From Dermatophagoides farinae (taxonomy: Eukaryota > Arthropoda > Arachnida > Sarcoptiformes > Pyroglyphidae), in NCBI RefSeq assembly GCF_024713945.1, contig NC_134678.1, forward strand, positions 4,464,001-4,528,000: a stretch of 64,000 nucleotides of DNA. The letters are read 5' to 3'. Made by a program: the position numbers and the translations under genes. The notes under the pieces were generated by a model that worked only from the letters and a program-made list of their open reading frames with translations, did not search any database and had not been told where the DNA came from. Positions 1-10,859 of the stretch are shown piece after piece. Positions within the stretch are counted from its first letter, which is position 1, and each line of letters opens with the position of its first letter.

Positions 1-304
1 TTTCTATTGTGGACACAATGATGATAATTAATGATTTTTATCATCATTATATGATGATTAAACCAAGATTAATCGACCATCATATATGCACACATACACA
101 CACACAAAAAAAAATTCTTATGCCCAAAAAAACCATAATTATTATTCTAATAGAATGATACGAATGAAAAAAAAATCATGTACATTTTTTCATTTTCATT
201 TTATTATTATATAATAAAATTCAATTCAATTCAATTCAATTTGATCTGATCGATCCATCGATCTTTTTCAATAATATATTTTAGCCAAACATTTCAATGG
301 TATC

Positions 305-352
305 ATTATTATTATTATTATTATTCGTTACACACACACACACACACACACA
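305..352. repeat. Adjacent (ATT)n and (AC)n microsatellites
   Basis: About seven ATT units are followed after a few bases by about eleven uninterrupted AC units (330-352). Direct reading of the sequence. Confidence 0.95.
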
Positions 353-890
353 TAAAAGAAAGACGATACAATTGTGGTACGGTATTTTGTTTTGTGTAGA
401 ATAATAAAAAACAGATGTGCCGCTTATAATAGAAAAGAAAAACACAAGAGATTTGGTCGACCAATCGACCAATAGATTTGACAAACATACAAACATTCGT
501 CATCATCATCAACATCATGATCTAATGTGTGGATTCAAAAGATCCGGATATATTTTAGTAAGCTTTGCAAACATTAAAGCATTAATGCAATGCATTCGAA
601 ACCTAAAAATAAAAATATTTGTTCTTTTCTGGTTATCAGCGTTGTTATATTTAAACAAAAAAAAGAAAATATTCAAAGAAAAAAAATACGAATGATGAGT
701 GCACGTGTTGTTGGTATAGTTTGGGGTCTCTGGTTTTTCTCTTTGAATGTGTAAATGATGAATATCTAAGCAACGTTATTTGAAAGATTTGATAAAGGCG
801 ATACGTGAGGAAATACCACCATCGTATTCCTAATAATTTTTTTTGTTGATGATGATAATATGATGTGATTGTCGCTTGAATCCAAAAAGA

Positions 891-939
891 TTGCTTGATG
901 ATGATGATGATGATGATGATTAACATCATCATCAAGCAA
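891..939. repeat. ATG/CAT inverted repeat, potential hairpin
   Basis: A 16-bp arm at 891-906 (TTGCTTGATGATGATG) is exactly complementary to 924-939, separated by further ATG repeats. It probably arose from microsatellite expansion in both orientations. No function is implied. Confidence 0.85.
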
Positions 940-3900
940 TTCATGATTATCATTATACATATTCAAGCTCAGATTTTAATTAATTCCGATTCATACATAT
1001 ATTTGCACGTGCTATGATGTCTCACATAGGATTCTTTTGTTTTTGAGTTACAAAATTGGCTGCATGTGTGTGTAGTTGGTTATCATGTGTTCATTCTCCC
1101 ATTTGAGAATTGAATTCTATGTGATTCATGAAATTCACATCTACCAATCTCATGCTGTGTGTATTTGTTTCAAAATAAAAAAAAAAAATAAAAAACACCA
1201 AATTCACATGTAACATTTGTGCTATAACAGATGATATGACATTTTTAAATTCTGTGGTTTTAGAAATTTGTCCCTTTTAGAAAAAATGAAAAAAAAATTC
1301 GCTTGTATGATTTTTCATTATTATGAACAAATGATAAATTGGTTTAGCTCAACAATTCTCATTTGAATTGGTTGAATTCATTCAAACGAATCAAAGTTCA
1401 ATAGTGAAAAACGATCATCATCATAATTGTTAGTCATCATTTCAGATTCAGTAATTATCTAAATTGTTTGTTTTTGCATTGAGTTTAAACATGGAAATTA
1501 ATTACCAACTCAATGGAATGTTTCTAATTAGAGACAAACATACAAACACACACACACACACACATGAACATTTGTTTTGATTACAACTGTAGTTTGTTTT
1601 TTCATTTGTTTGTAGATATAATCGAACAAACAAATGAAAAATTTGATGTTTAAATGTTGTTTGAGATATACAACGAATAATAAAAAAAAATCTTGGATCA
1701 GAAAAAAATCGAGTTCATTTTTGTGTGATCCAGTTTACTTCTTTTTATATTTTGATTGCTTACATCAAATCATTCATTCATCTGTTTATTCAACGACAAA
1801 AAAAAATTTTTTTTTTTTTTTTGAAAGACGAAAAGAAAAGTTTGTTTATTTTCTCTTTCTCTTATACAATAGTAACAGAAACAACAACAACAACAACAAC
1901 CGAAACCACTCAAAATCTATGACAATTCAAATTTTAATTTCGAGTGATTCCGGATTTCTTTCTATACACTCATTGAAATAATAATAGTGTTTATTCTGTG
2001 CCACGAACAATAAGCACATTATATTTCAGTTTTTTTTTTTGATTTTTAATTTTTTTTTGTTCAAAAAGTTTTGAACACAAAAAAAATCAAAACAAAACAA
2101 ATTCAAAACATCCAGACCTAAATTTAGTTTATATTATTTATTTATATGTGTGTGTCTTGTGTTTGTATGAGTGAATAATAAACCAGAAAAAAAAACAGTT
2201 CTTTGTTTGGGTCAGCAAAGTTACCGATTGACATATAACAGTAAAAATAGAAAATAAAGTTCTGCGGAATTTCATTCACAATGACACATGAATGTATAAA
2301 ACTTGTTCATTATGATGACAGTTTTTTTTTCTCGGAAATGATCCTGAAACTTGTAATAGAATACATATGCACAGCAATACTTGTCATCGATTTAGTTTGA
2401 TAAGAATTTGAATTCAAATATCCATACTGACAACAACCATACGAATGATGGACAGAAAAAGCTAAATGCCAATTCGACACAATTTCCTTTTTTTTTGAAC
2501 GGATAGGCTGAATCGTTTGATCATGTCAATCAATAATAATAATAATTGTTAAGTAATTGGAAAAACACGTGCCCATTTTTTTTTCTTTTATTCAACAAAT
2601 TATACTTGAAATTTTAATTTGACAAAACTGTTTTCGTTTGTAATAGGTTACGAAAACTCAAAAGCTTCTATATTTTGATGAGATTTAAATGTTTAAAATA
2701 TTTCCCGATATAATGATCATTCAAAATGTTTTCGATTTCAATTTAAAAATAAATTTCTTTTCTACCATTTATGTAGAAAAAAAAACATTCAAGTGAAGGT
2801 GATTTAATCCTCTTTTTTTTCTATTTGATCGTAGGAGAAACCAAAACAAATCATGGTGAAAAACAAAATTCTAAAATTTTTTTACAACTTTACTGTACTA
2901 TTAATATATACTATACTACTCATGATCGGTTTTTTTTCTTTTATTTGTCTCATGATGAAAAACATGATCAAATTGAATTTTTTTTCCTTTTCCGGAATCC
3001 TTCCCAGTTTAGCATGTGTATGATTCGTTGCAAAATTACACCTTTTCTCTATTATGCTGTACACACATTCATTCATGTTCATCGGAATTTAATTTTGAAA
3101 TTGAATTGATTTCTTTTTTTTTAACAATGACAAAAACAAACTAAATGTGGTCACTATTCTCGGAATTCCGAAATATCAAACTTTGAAAAAAAAAGTTTTT
3201 TAGATAAAAATCAAAATCACAAACAATCGAAATCATTCAATTGGAACTATGGATAATTCAACAATAGAAATATTCCTTACAATCGTATAGAGTTGCTATT
3301 GGTGAATGAAATTCGATCAATATCGTAACGAATTCATACTATAGCCAGATGATCGGTTATTGGATTTTATTTTATTTTTTCTATTTGATTATTTCAAATA
3401 CAATATCAACTGGCAAAGAAGATGACAACCACAAATGTCAAATTGAATAAGTTATTCGATTATATACAAAATATACCAAAAGTAATTTAATCTAACAAAA
3501 ATTCTTGTTTCACTATTTATTTTGTATGTGGTCAAAGTGAATTGAGTATCAAATTTTCGTGATACAATGAACATCACCACTTGCATTGTATAGTCTTATA
3601 GAAAGATAGTTAATCATCATTGTTATATAATTCTCTGTCATTCAATACATACATGACATTGTAAATATTGTCTAGAAATAAAACAAACAAATTCTTATAT
3701 ATAATATAATGTTATAAAAATATTTGTCCTAGTTTTTCAATTCAATTCAATTTCTGGTTATTTCATCGATATTTTTTGTGTCATATTAGCAATGTAATAT
3801 CGGTTATATCCAGATAAACAAGAGTAAACATACATAGCCAACACGCACATACAAAAAGATTATTGTATGTTTTTTTTCCCCATTCATTTTGTATAATGTG

Positions 3901-4484
3901 TGGGCGTATATTATATCATAGATGAATTTTTTTTTTAAATTGTTATACATTCTGATGAAATCGTTGAGGTTGAAAATTACCATCATTTTTCTAAATAAAT
4001 AAAGGACTTGATTACTAGTAGAGTTTGGTCATTATTTCTTCGTATAAAATGAATGAATGAAGAAAAAAATCGCTGTTTTTAGCTCATATTCATTCCAACA
4101 ATGAATTGAATAATTCCGACCACACCTTGATTTGTTGTTGTGTTGTATGGCTATGGTATTCTATTATTAACCAATCAACCAGAATCCAATCATTATTATT
4201 ATTCTTTGGTTATTGACAATATATTGCATGAAACTATAAATTATGATTTGCTATTCATATCAATAGAAGTAAAAATTCCATTGATATGAAATTCAAATTC
4301 CATCAATTTAGACGCCATCTATCGATTCTTAAAAAAAGTTTATTTAATTTTTTTCTATAAATGTCAAAAAATTTTGGATTCCAATATTTTATTCATCGAA
4401 TTTCATCCAAAAAAAGTTAATTTTCAAATGTTTAAAATACACGATAAAAAAAATACAGAATCCATTATTAAGAAATCAGAGTTT

Positions 4485-4968
4485 TTAGTTTTCTCTTGTT
4501 TCACGAAGACGACGAATAGCCGATCGAATGGCTGCAGCCGATGTTGTAGAAAATACATATGCACCACCAGCAACGGTCTTTTTACAGGCCTTACATTTCC
4601 AGATACCAACACATGTTCGTTTCATAGATTCCTGAAAACAATTGCAAGAAATATGAATGGTCAATTCAAAGTTTATTGCAGAAAATTCCAAACAACAAAC
4701 CTTTCCACAAAATGTGCATGTATATTTAGAATGCTGAGTGATTTCCATCTTTTTTACCATTTTACGTAATGATGCACCATAACGAGTAGCATATTTGCCA
4801 ACAACTCCAACCTTTTTGGTACGTTTCGACTTGAAAAAAAATAAAAGACAATTCCGAATTAGAGAATATTGTAATGATAATAATTATATTTAATAAATAA
4901 ATATAGAATGAAAACAATCAGTCAATTAAACAAAATAATAACATGAAAAAAAAATTCGCACATACCAT
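4485..4968 (-). CDS. RpL37A: 60S ribosomal protein eL43 (RPL37A)
   Basis: Zinc-binding protein of the large ribosomal subunit. Three coding exons: 4966-4968 (the ATG alone), 4701-4829 and 4485-4631. The spliced protein is about 92 residues, the usual eL43 length. It reads M-S-K-R-T-K-K-V-G at the start and contains [13 protein letters not shown] and the C-x2-C ... C-x2-C ribbon (CTFC in exon 2, CKAC in exon 3). The C-terminus ends in [12 protein letters not shown], matching the family. The start codon is immediately followed by a GTATGTG donor, so the first coding exon is one codon; exon 2 opens after a CAAG acceptor. Zinc cysteines are split between exons 2 and 3. The gene is divergent from GIT, whose ATG lies about 830 bp away. 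Identification is secure; the one-codon exon is inferred from frame and splice signals. Confidence 0.93.
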
Positions 4969-5797
4969 TTTTTATTGTGAATTTGATGAAAAATCAAAAT
5001 TTAAAATGAAAATATACAAAAAAAAATTAGAAAATTGTCCAATTCACGGAGCAACAACGTGTGTGAGCACACGAAAAAAAAGGAAATACAATGAAAATTT
5101 TAGCGTGCATGCTCGTAAAAAGTGGTTTATTCATAAAGGCTGTTTCTGAGTTTGTAAATTTTAGTACAGTATAAAACCAAAAAGGGCAGTGCTTTAAGAC
5201 ATTATCACGTGATCTCGATTCAGGATACTAAAATCCTGTTGCGTATGGATTTGACACGCCCAGCCATGTCAATTCTCTGACACACACTCGCTATTAATAT
5301 ATATTTAGGCACGGATTATTTATAAATAGGAATAAATGACATATACGGCAATTAAATCTTCGCATGTTTTTACAGAATAAGGATCGTGGGATATTCGTGT
5401 TTCTGTGTGGGTGACACCTAATAAAGAAAGATCTTAGAAACTTGTACAAAATTTTTCAAGATTTTACACAATTTGTAATATGTGTCTGTGAGATTCAACC
5501 ATTTTTTATAGATGATGGAAAATGACAGTGTAAAGTTATCATGCTATGAATGAATTAAATTAAGGAGGCTAAAAACATGTTCCAGACATGGTGTCATCAA
5601 CAAACAAGTTCCGTCATGGTGATCCGAATACATTTTTTTCTCACGATTTTATTTTGTTTGGTTTACGACAATTGCCAACATGATGCGTAGCTTTGATTTT
5701 TTTCATTCAATCGTTTTGGTTCTTACATAGATTTGATTTGTAAAATTATTCACATGATAGTCATTTACTTTTTCATTCGAGGATATTCGAAACCAAA
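4969..5797. other. Divergent intergenic region between RPL37A and GIT
   Basis: An 829-bp stretch between two start codons that point away from each other, so it must contain promoter elements for both. It has a TATAAAA at about 5170 and a palindromic E-box at 5205-5212. I see no convincing exon in it. Confidence 0.6.
5205..5212. promoter_or_regulatory. Palindromic E-box TCACGTGA
   Basis: The octamer sits in the context TATCACGTGAT, identical to the context of the E-box between Dicer and TRPML. It matches the binding core of bHLH-ZIP factors (USF, Mnt/Max, MITF/TFEB). Binding here is inference only. Confidence 0.4.
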
Positions 5798-8700
5798 ATG
5801 CCGAAAACAACGTATAGCCAAATGGTCAATAGTGAAATTGATGTTTGTGCCGATTGTAGCCAAATAAGTAAGTTTTTCTTTCTATAGACCATATCTTTAT
5901 TTCTAAATAAAATCTCTATTTCTATTGGATTATTATAAACACACAGACCCCACTTGGGCTTCAATCAATCATGGCACTTTTTTATGTGATCAATGTGCCA
6001 TCATACATCGTAGTCTTGGTAGTAAGTATCCAAGTAGAAATTGACCCATGATTTTATACTTTAATATTTCTCATCCTGATCCATTTCGAATAGGGATTAT
6101 ATCACAAATCAAGCCATTGAATTCAAACAATTGGAAATCAACTCAATTACAGATGGTATTTGACTTGTATCGTAGTGGTTCCAATTCCATTTGGGAACAT
6201 ACGCTTTTGGATCCACATGTATCATCTGGTAATCATCATCAAACGACTCACAATAAAGCTCATCTACGAAAGAAACCACATCCTAATGATTTATTGCATC
6301 CAAATAAAAGTGATTTTATTCGAGCTAAATATCAATCATTTGCCTTTGTGAACAAATCTCATGGTATCAAAGATGATGTTGAATCCGAAGCTGATATTAG
6401 TGAACAATTGCATTCGAGTGTACGGACACCGAATCTTAAAACAAGCCTAAGGCTTTTGATTGCTGGCGCTAATCCGTAAGTGTTGTAGATAAATGGATTG
6501 ACCAAAAAAAAATAATTTTTATCGTAGGAATTACATACATTCAGAGAAATTTAATTCTCCACTTCATATGGCCGCAAGATCGGGCCAAATGTCTCAGATA
6601 GAATTATTGCTTGCTTATGGTGCCAATTCAATCATTGTTGATTCACGAAACAAATCGGCGATCGATTATGCACGTGATGCTGGCCATCATGACATTTTTC
6701 ATCGATTAATTGAACATCAGTTTGATTTGACGGATACATTGACTCGTTTTATTTGTCAAGGTCGTCAACCTAATCATCGAAATGGTGAACATTTTCTCTT
6801 CGTAGATGTAAAGTCGGAATTGATCAATTATTTTGACAACACTATCGATGTTGGCAACGATAGTAATCAACTGCGAAATTCAACTGAAATGTTTCGCAAT
6901 GAACTACATCAAAGCTTGCAATCATTAGGGCATAAGTTATTTCAAGAATTAACACGTGATGTCTACGATGAGCTTGATCGACGTGAAATAAATGCCTTTG
7001 TTACTGCAGCTTATTCCAATGAAAATGGAAAATTATCTATTCTACATCAACAATTGATTATACCATTTTTGCCTGTTTATCAGTATTTTTCCACCACTCG
7101 AAATCAAGGCAGACAAAAATTGGCCCTACTCAATACAAAAGAATTGACATTGTTGATTGTCGATGTTTTGAATGAAGTACGTCGCCGTGTTTACAATATA
7201 CAATATGCATCAGGAAGTTTGAATAATAATAGAAATACGGATAAAGATGATCGTAACCGTAATCATGAAATTGAAAACAATGATTCAGAACCTCTTTATG
7301 ATTCCGTACCATCAGAAGAGGATTATGATGATCTTAATTTTGATAGTGAATTGAACACCATTGTCAAAAATCGAAACATACAGAATCTAAATAGTATACC
7401 GGTAAAATCTTCGGATATAGCCATGAAACAAGATGTTTCCAATCCTATATCAACCAAGGAGTATAATGCCCTGAAAGAACAGGTTGTAAAATCTTCAGAA
7501 TTGATTGAAGCCTTTCTCAACGAGAATAAAACAATGCGAATGGAACTTAATCATTTACAAACAAAATTGGATAAATTGACAGTTGAAAATGTTCAACTTA
7601 GACAATTTATACTTACACCATCATCATCATCTGCTAATCCTTCAATGAAGTCATCAATGATCATGAATGAACCAAAAAGTACATCAATGTTGATTGAAAG
7701 CACTGAAGATTTATTGAACAGTCATAATAATATTGTATCCTATCTACATAATCAGCAAACAACGAATCGTGTTAGGCCCCAATCAATGTCAACAATTACC
7801 AATGATTTTTCTTCACAATCGATGGCAATGATGACAATGTTGAATAAATCACCTGCATCATTAAATCATGCATCACCTTCGAGTTTATCGGTATCACCAT
7901 CAAATTCTATGGCCAATTATAATAATCCTAATAATCAACGAAATTTATCACCTCATAATTATAATATGGCATTCAGCAGTAATAATAATAGCAATGATCC
8001 TACCGATCATCGTCTTCATCATTCATCATTTATAGATTCATCATCATCATTATCTAGTCAGTTACAACAAACATCGAATAATAGATCATCATCATCTCCT
8101 CATTCTCATCAACACCAACCAACCCCACCCAAACAACATCAGCCTGCGTCGCAGACAAATCAAACAAATTTGAATGAACAGCGACCATATTCAATTACGG
8201 CCGGAACCATTTTGGCTAATTCAAGTCTTTCGAAACCAAGTGCCTCAAAAACTACTTTGCCTACTAAAGATGAGGTTATTAGGAAAATTGAATTTATAAC
8301 AAATGGAATCAAAGAATTGCTTATTAAAGCGAAAGAAGAAAAACATAATGAGTATGTTAATGCATTTTTACATAATTTTATTTTGAAAAATTTGTTACAC
8401 AAATTTGTAGCTTGCTTGGCATAAAAAAAACTTGTTCTTTTTCGTTGTTCAGAATAATTTTGATTGACATTTCTAATTTTAGATTTCATCATTGTTCGGA
8501 ACGAATATGTAATTATGTATCAGATATGATCAACTTATTCCCAGAGGTAAGCATTCATTCTTTCATAATGAAAAAAAATGCTACTAGTTCTTTGAACAGC
8601 TTCGCAACACAATGATTAATATAAAGAATAATTAGAGATTTCTCATAACGATAATGTTAATCAACTTTATTTTTGTTTTGTCCAAAGTCGATAGAGTCCT

Positions 8701-8972
8701 CTAATATGGATAATCTATTACAATTGAATCAGGCATTCATCGTATTACAAGGCAATGTGATTCATTTGAATGAATTGTGTCATTCATATGAAAATCGTCC
8801 TCCACCACGTTATCAACATAGCAATTCAACTCCTAATCACAAAGAAAATAATCGATATAATTACAATAAAGTTATCGATAAGGCAGCCGAAGTGGCATCA
8901 TCGGTGAAATCGATCATTAACCTGTATAACATACAGACGGCGACGACAGCCACCGCCACCAATATTCAATAA
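5798..8972 (+). CDS. Git: ARF GTPase-activating protein GIT1/GIT2 homologue
   Basis: Scaffold and Arf GAP that binds PIX and paxillin at focal adhesions and synapses. Six exons: 5798-5867, 5947-6021, 6094-6475, 6528-8351, 8483-8546, 8688-8972; about 899 residues, longer than the vertebrate form. The ArfGAP zinc finger is split by intron 1: CADC (about residue 17) in exon 1 and CDQC in exon 2, followed by the arginine-finger segment HRSLGR. NSIWEHTLLDP follows in exon 3. Ankyrin repeats span about residues 160-250 (NSPLHMAARSGQ, ELLLAYGAN). Spa2-homology-like LYDSVPSEEDYDD is near residue 430, and a heptad-rich segment lies near 490-530. A Ser/Asn/His/Gln-rich linker is probably the extra length. 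The C-terminal part, including VIDKAAEVASSVKSI, corresponds to the paxillin-binding FAT-like bundle. Family assignment is secure; the first and last introns were set by eye but all phases match. Confidence 0.92.
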
Positions 8973-9184
8973 TTCAACATTTTAAATGATGGCTGAACTT
9001 TATATTTACAATTTAAAACATTTGTTATTGAATCTTTTTCATTTGATTTTAAAAACACTGAATTATTCACTCCAATTAATTCATCATTTTTTATTTTCTT
9101 CGAGAAAATATAATTATTTTGATCACTTTTTTCAAAAATAAAAATCTGTATTTTTCGAATCGCTCACAAAAATTATTCATTTGC

Positions 9185-10859
9185 TTATGATTGCTGCTGA
9201 TCTTTGTCGTTATTTTTTGTTTGACTAGTCGTTCCATTATTAATGCTGCTATTATTATTATTATTATTAATATTCGGCATTGATGATTCTGTTTCAGGGT
9301 TTTTCATCTGTACATTGATCGATACATTAATCCTGTTCAACAAGTTGTGCAAAAATAAATTCATATTGTTGATGCCATTGTTAATATGATGAAGTGTTTT
9401 GACAGCTAATTCTGATGTTGCTGGCTAATTTTGAAGAAAAAAAAATTAGAGATTTGCAATTATAGGAATCTAATCCAGTGGCTTACCTCGCTTAAGATTT
9501 GATCAGCACGATTTTTTGCTCGTTCCAAACGATTATTCGTATTACGCAATAAACGGCTAAGGAATAGATCACGTCGTTCACGCGAAACTTGAAAGGCTGT
9601 CTCTAGAATTGTTTGAAGATGTCCAACTTTATCCACAATATCTTGTCGTAATTTTTGACCTTCAAGTTCATAATTGAGATTGGGTTGCTTATAAAATGGT
9701 CTCTCATCATTTAATTCCTGTGACGGTGGTGGTGGTGGTGGTGGAAGTTGATTATTGATGGCTCCAATAGCCGTTTCATTACCATCGATGCGTGATTCAG
9801 CAAATTGAATATCTTGCTGTTGTTCATTATCTACGATTGGTTCCGGTGGTTTAGGTTTTCTACTCTCAATACGATGAACAAAACGTTCACGAACTCTAGG
9901 AAACAATCGTCCTGCACTTGACCGTCGTTCACTCATCTATTATGTGTGCAATTTGACAAGCGATGATGGGTTTAGTATTTGGATTATAAAGATTAATCGA
10001 AACAAAATCATTATTACTGACTATAATTAATACTCACAAATTTTGTTAATCGAGGTCTTGAACGATTACGGCGATGTTCGATCAAATTTTGGAACGCTTG
10101 ACTGGCTCGATTTACAATTTGTGATACTAGTTTGCCCCTAGCATCTGAACGTCTTTCAATAAATGAAGGCCGTTCAATTATACGAATTTGAGGTCTGAAA
10201 CGAGGATGAGAAAAATAATGAACAATATGTGGATCATTTGTATATGAAATATATTCATTTGTATGTGAATAAGGATAATAATAGTGAAAACGAGATGGCT
10301 GAATATTATTAACAGTGTGTGATTCAGGAACATGATGATGTCCATATGAATACGCATATGGATAGGGTTTCAATCGATCACGATTCCTTCGAGAATTAAG
10401 ATTATTATGATGGGTAGGACGTTTGGAAAAGGATTTGATTCTAGATATTCGAGGAGGAGAAAGAGAAGAAGTAGCAGGTGTCATGCGAAAGTGAGAGGAG
10501 GGAAAAGAATGATCAACATTTTTCACTAACAATAATTCACGATCGACCAATTCCATATTTGATTCAGATTTTTTATCTTCTGGATGCAGCTGCTGTTGTT
10601 TTTCTTTGTCATTTAATGATGATTTCGACAATGTTAGGGAATTATTATTATTATCATTAGTAGTATAATTGGAATCATAATTCGTTTCACCAGTAACATT
10701 AATGGCAGTGTCAATTTGTTTTTCCGCATCGATAATTATTGTCTGTTGAAAAATCAATGCCATACCCAATAATAGTAGCAGACAATAATAGCATGAAAAT
10801 GACAATGAAGATGTTGGTACTGTGAAGACACTTGGAACTATGTTCTTAAGAATCGACAT
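9185..10859 (-). CDS. Unrecognised secreted or type II membrane protein
   Basis: I do not recognise this protein. Three exons join in frame: 10038-10859, 9487-9936 and 9185-9424, giving about 503 residues. The start at 10859 is chosen because the ATG has AAAG before it and leads into a hydrophobic run near residues 20-45 (CYYCLLLLLGMALIF), which looks like a signal peptide or anchor; no cleavage site is certain. The middle is Asn/Ser-rich, then His/Tyr-rich (PYPYAYSYGHHH). Two Arg-rich helical blocks follow: SQIVNRASQAFQNLIEHRR in exon 1 and a related-looking block before the exon 2/3 border. A poly-Pro run (LPPPPPPPSQ) lies in exon 2, and the tail is Asn/Gln-rich. The exons might belong to two genes, because exon 2 begins with ATG directly after its acceptor, but the GTGAGT donor at the end of exon 1 supports one gene. 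Confidence 0.6.

Larger units (their letters stand above)
1..4484. other. AT-rich non-coding stretch with microsatellites
   Basis: I see no exon here that can be tied to a protein family. The apparent open frames are low complexity (poly-Asn, poly-His, poly-Phe) produced by ATT/ATG/TTT repeats. The stretch holds an (ATT)n/(AC)n block near 305-352, an (AC)n run near 1548-1562, a CAT/ATG hairpin near 891-939 and many A or T runs of 8-15 bases. It could be intergenic or a long intron of a gene lying to the left of the window. The last 200 bases are the 3' flank of the RPL37A gene. Confidence 0.6.

Noticed and set aside
281-966. Several open frames rich in Asn, His or Ile on both strands
   Set aside because: They are produced by ATT, ATG and AC microsatellites, overlap each other on both strands and have no family content.
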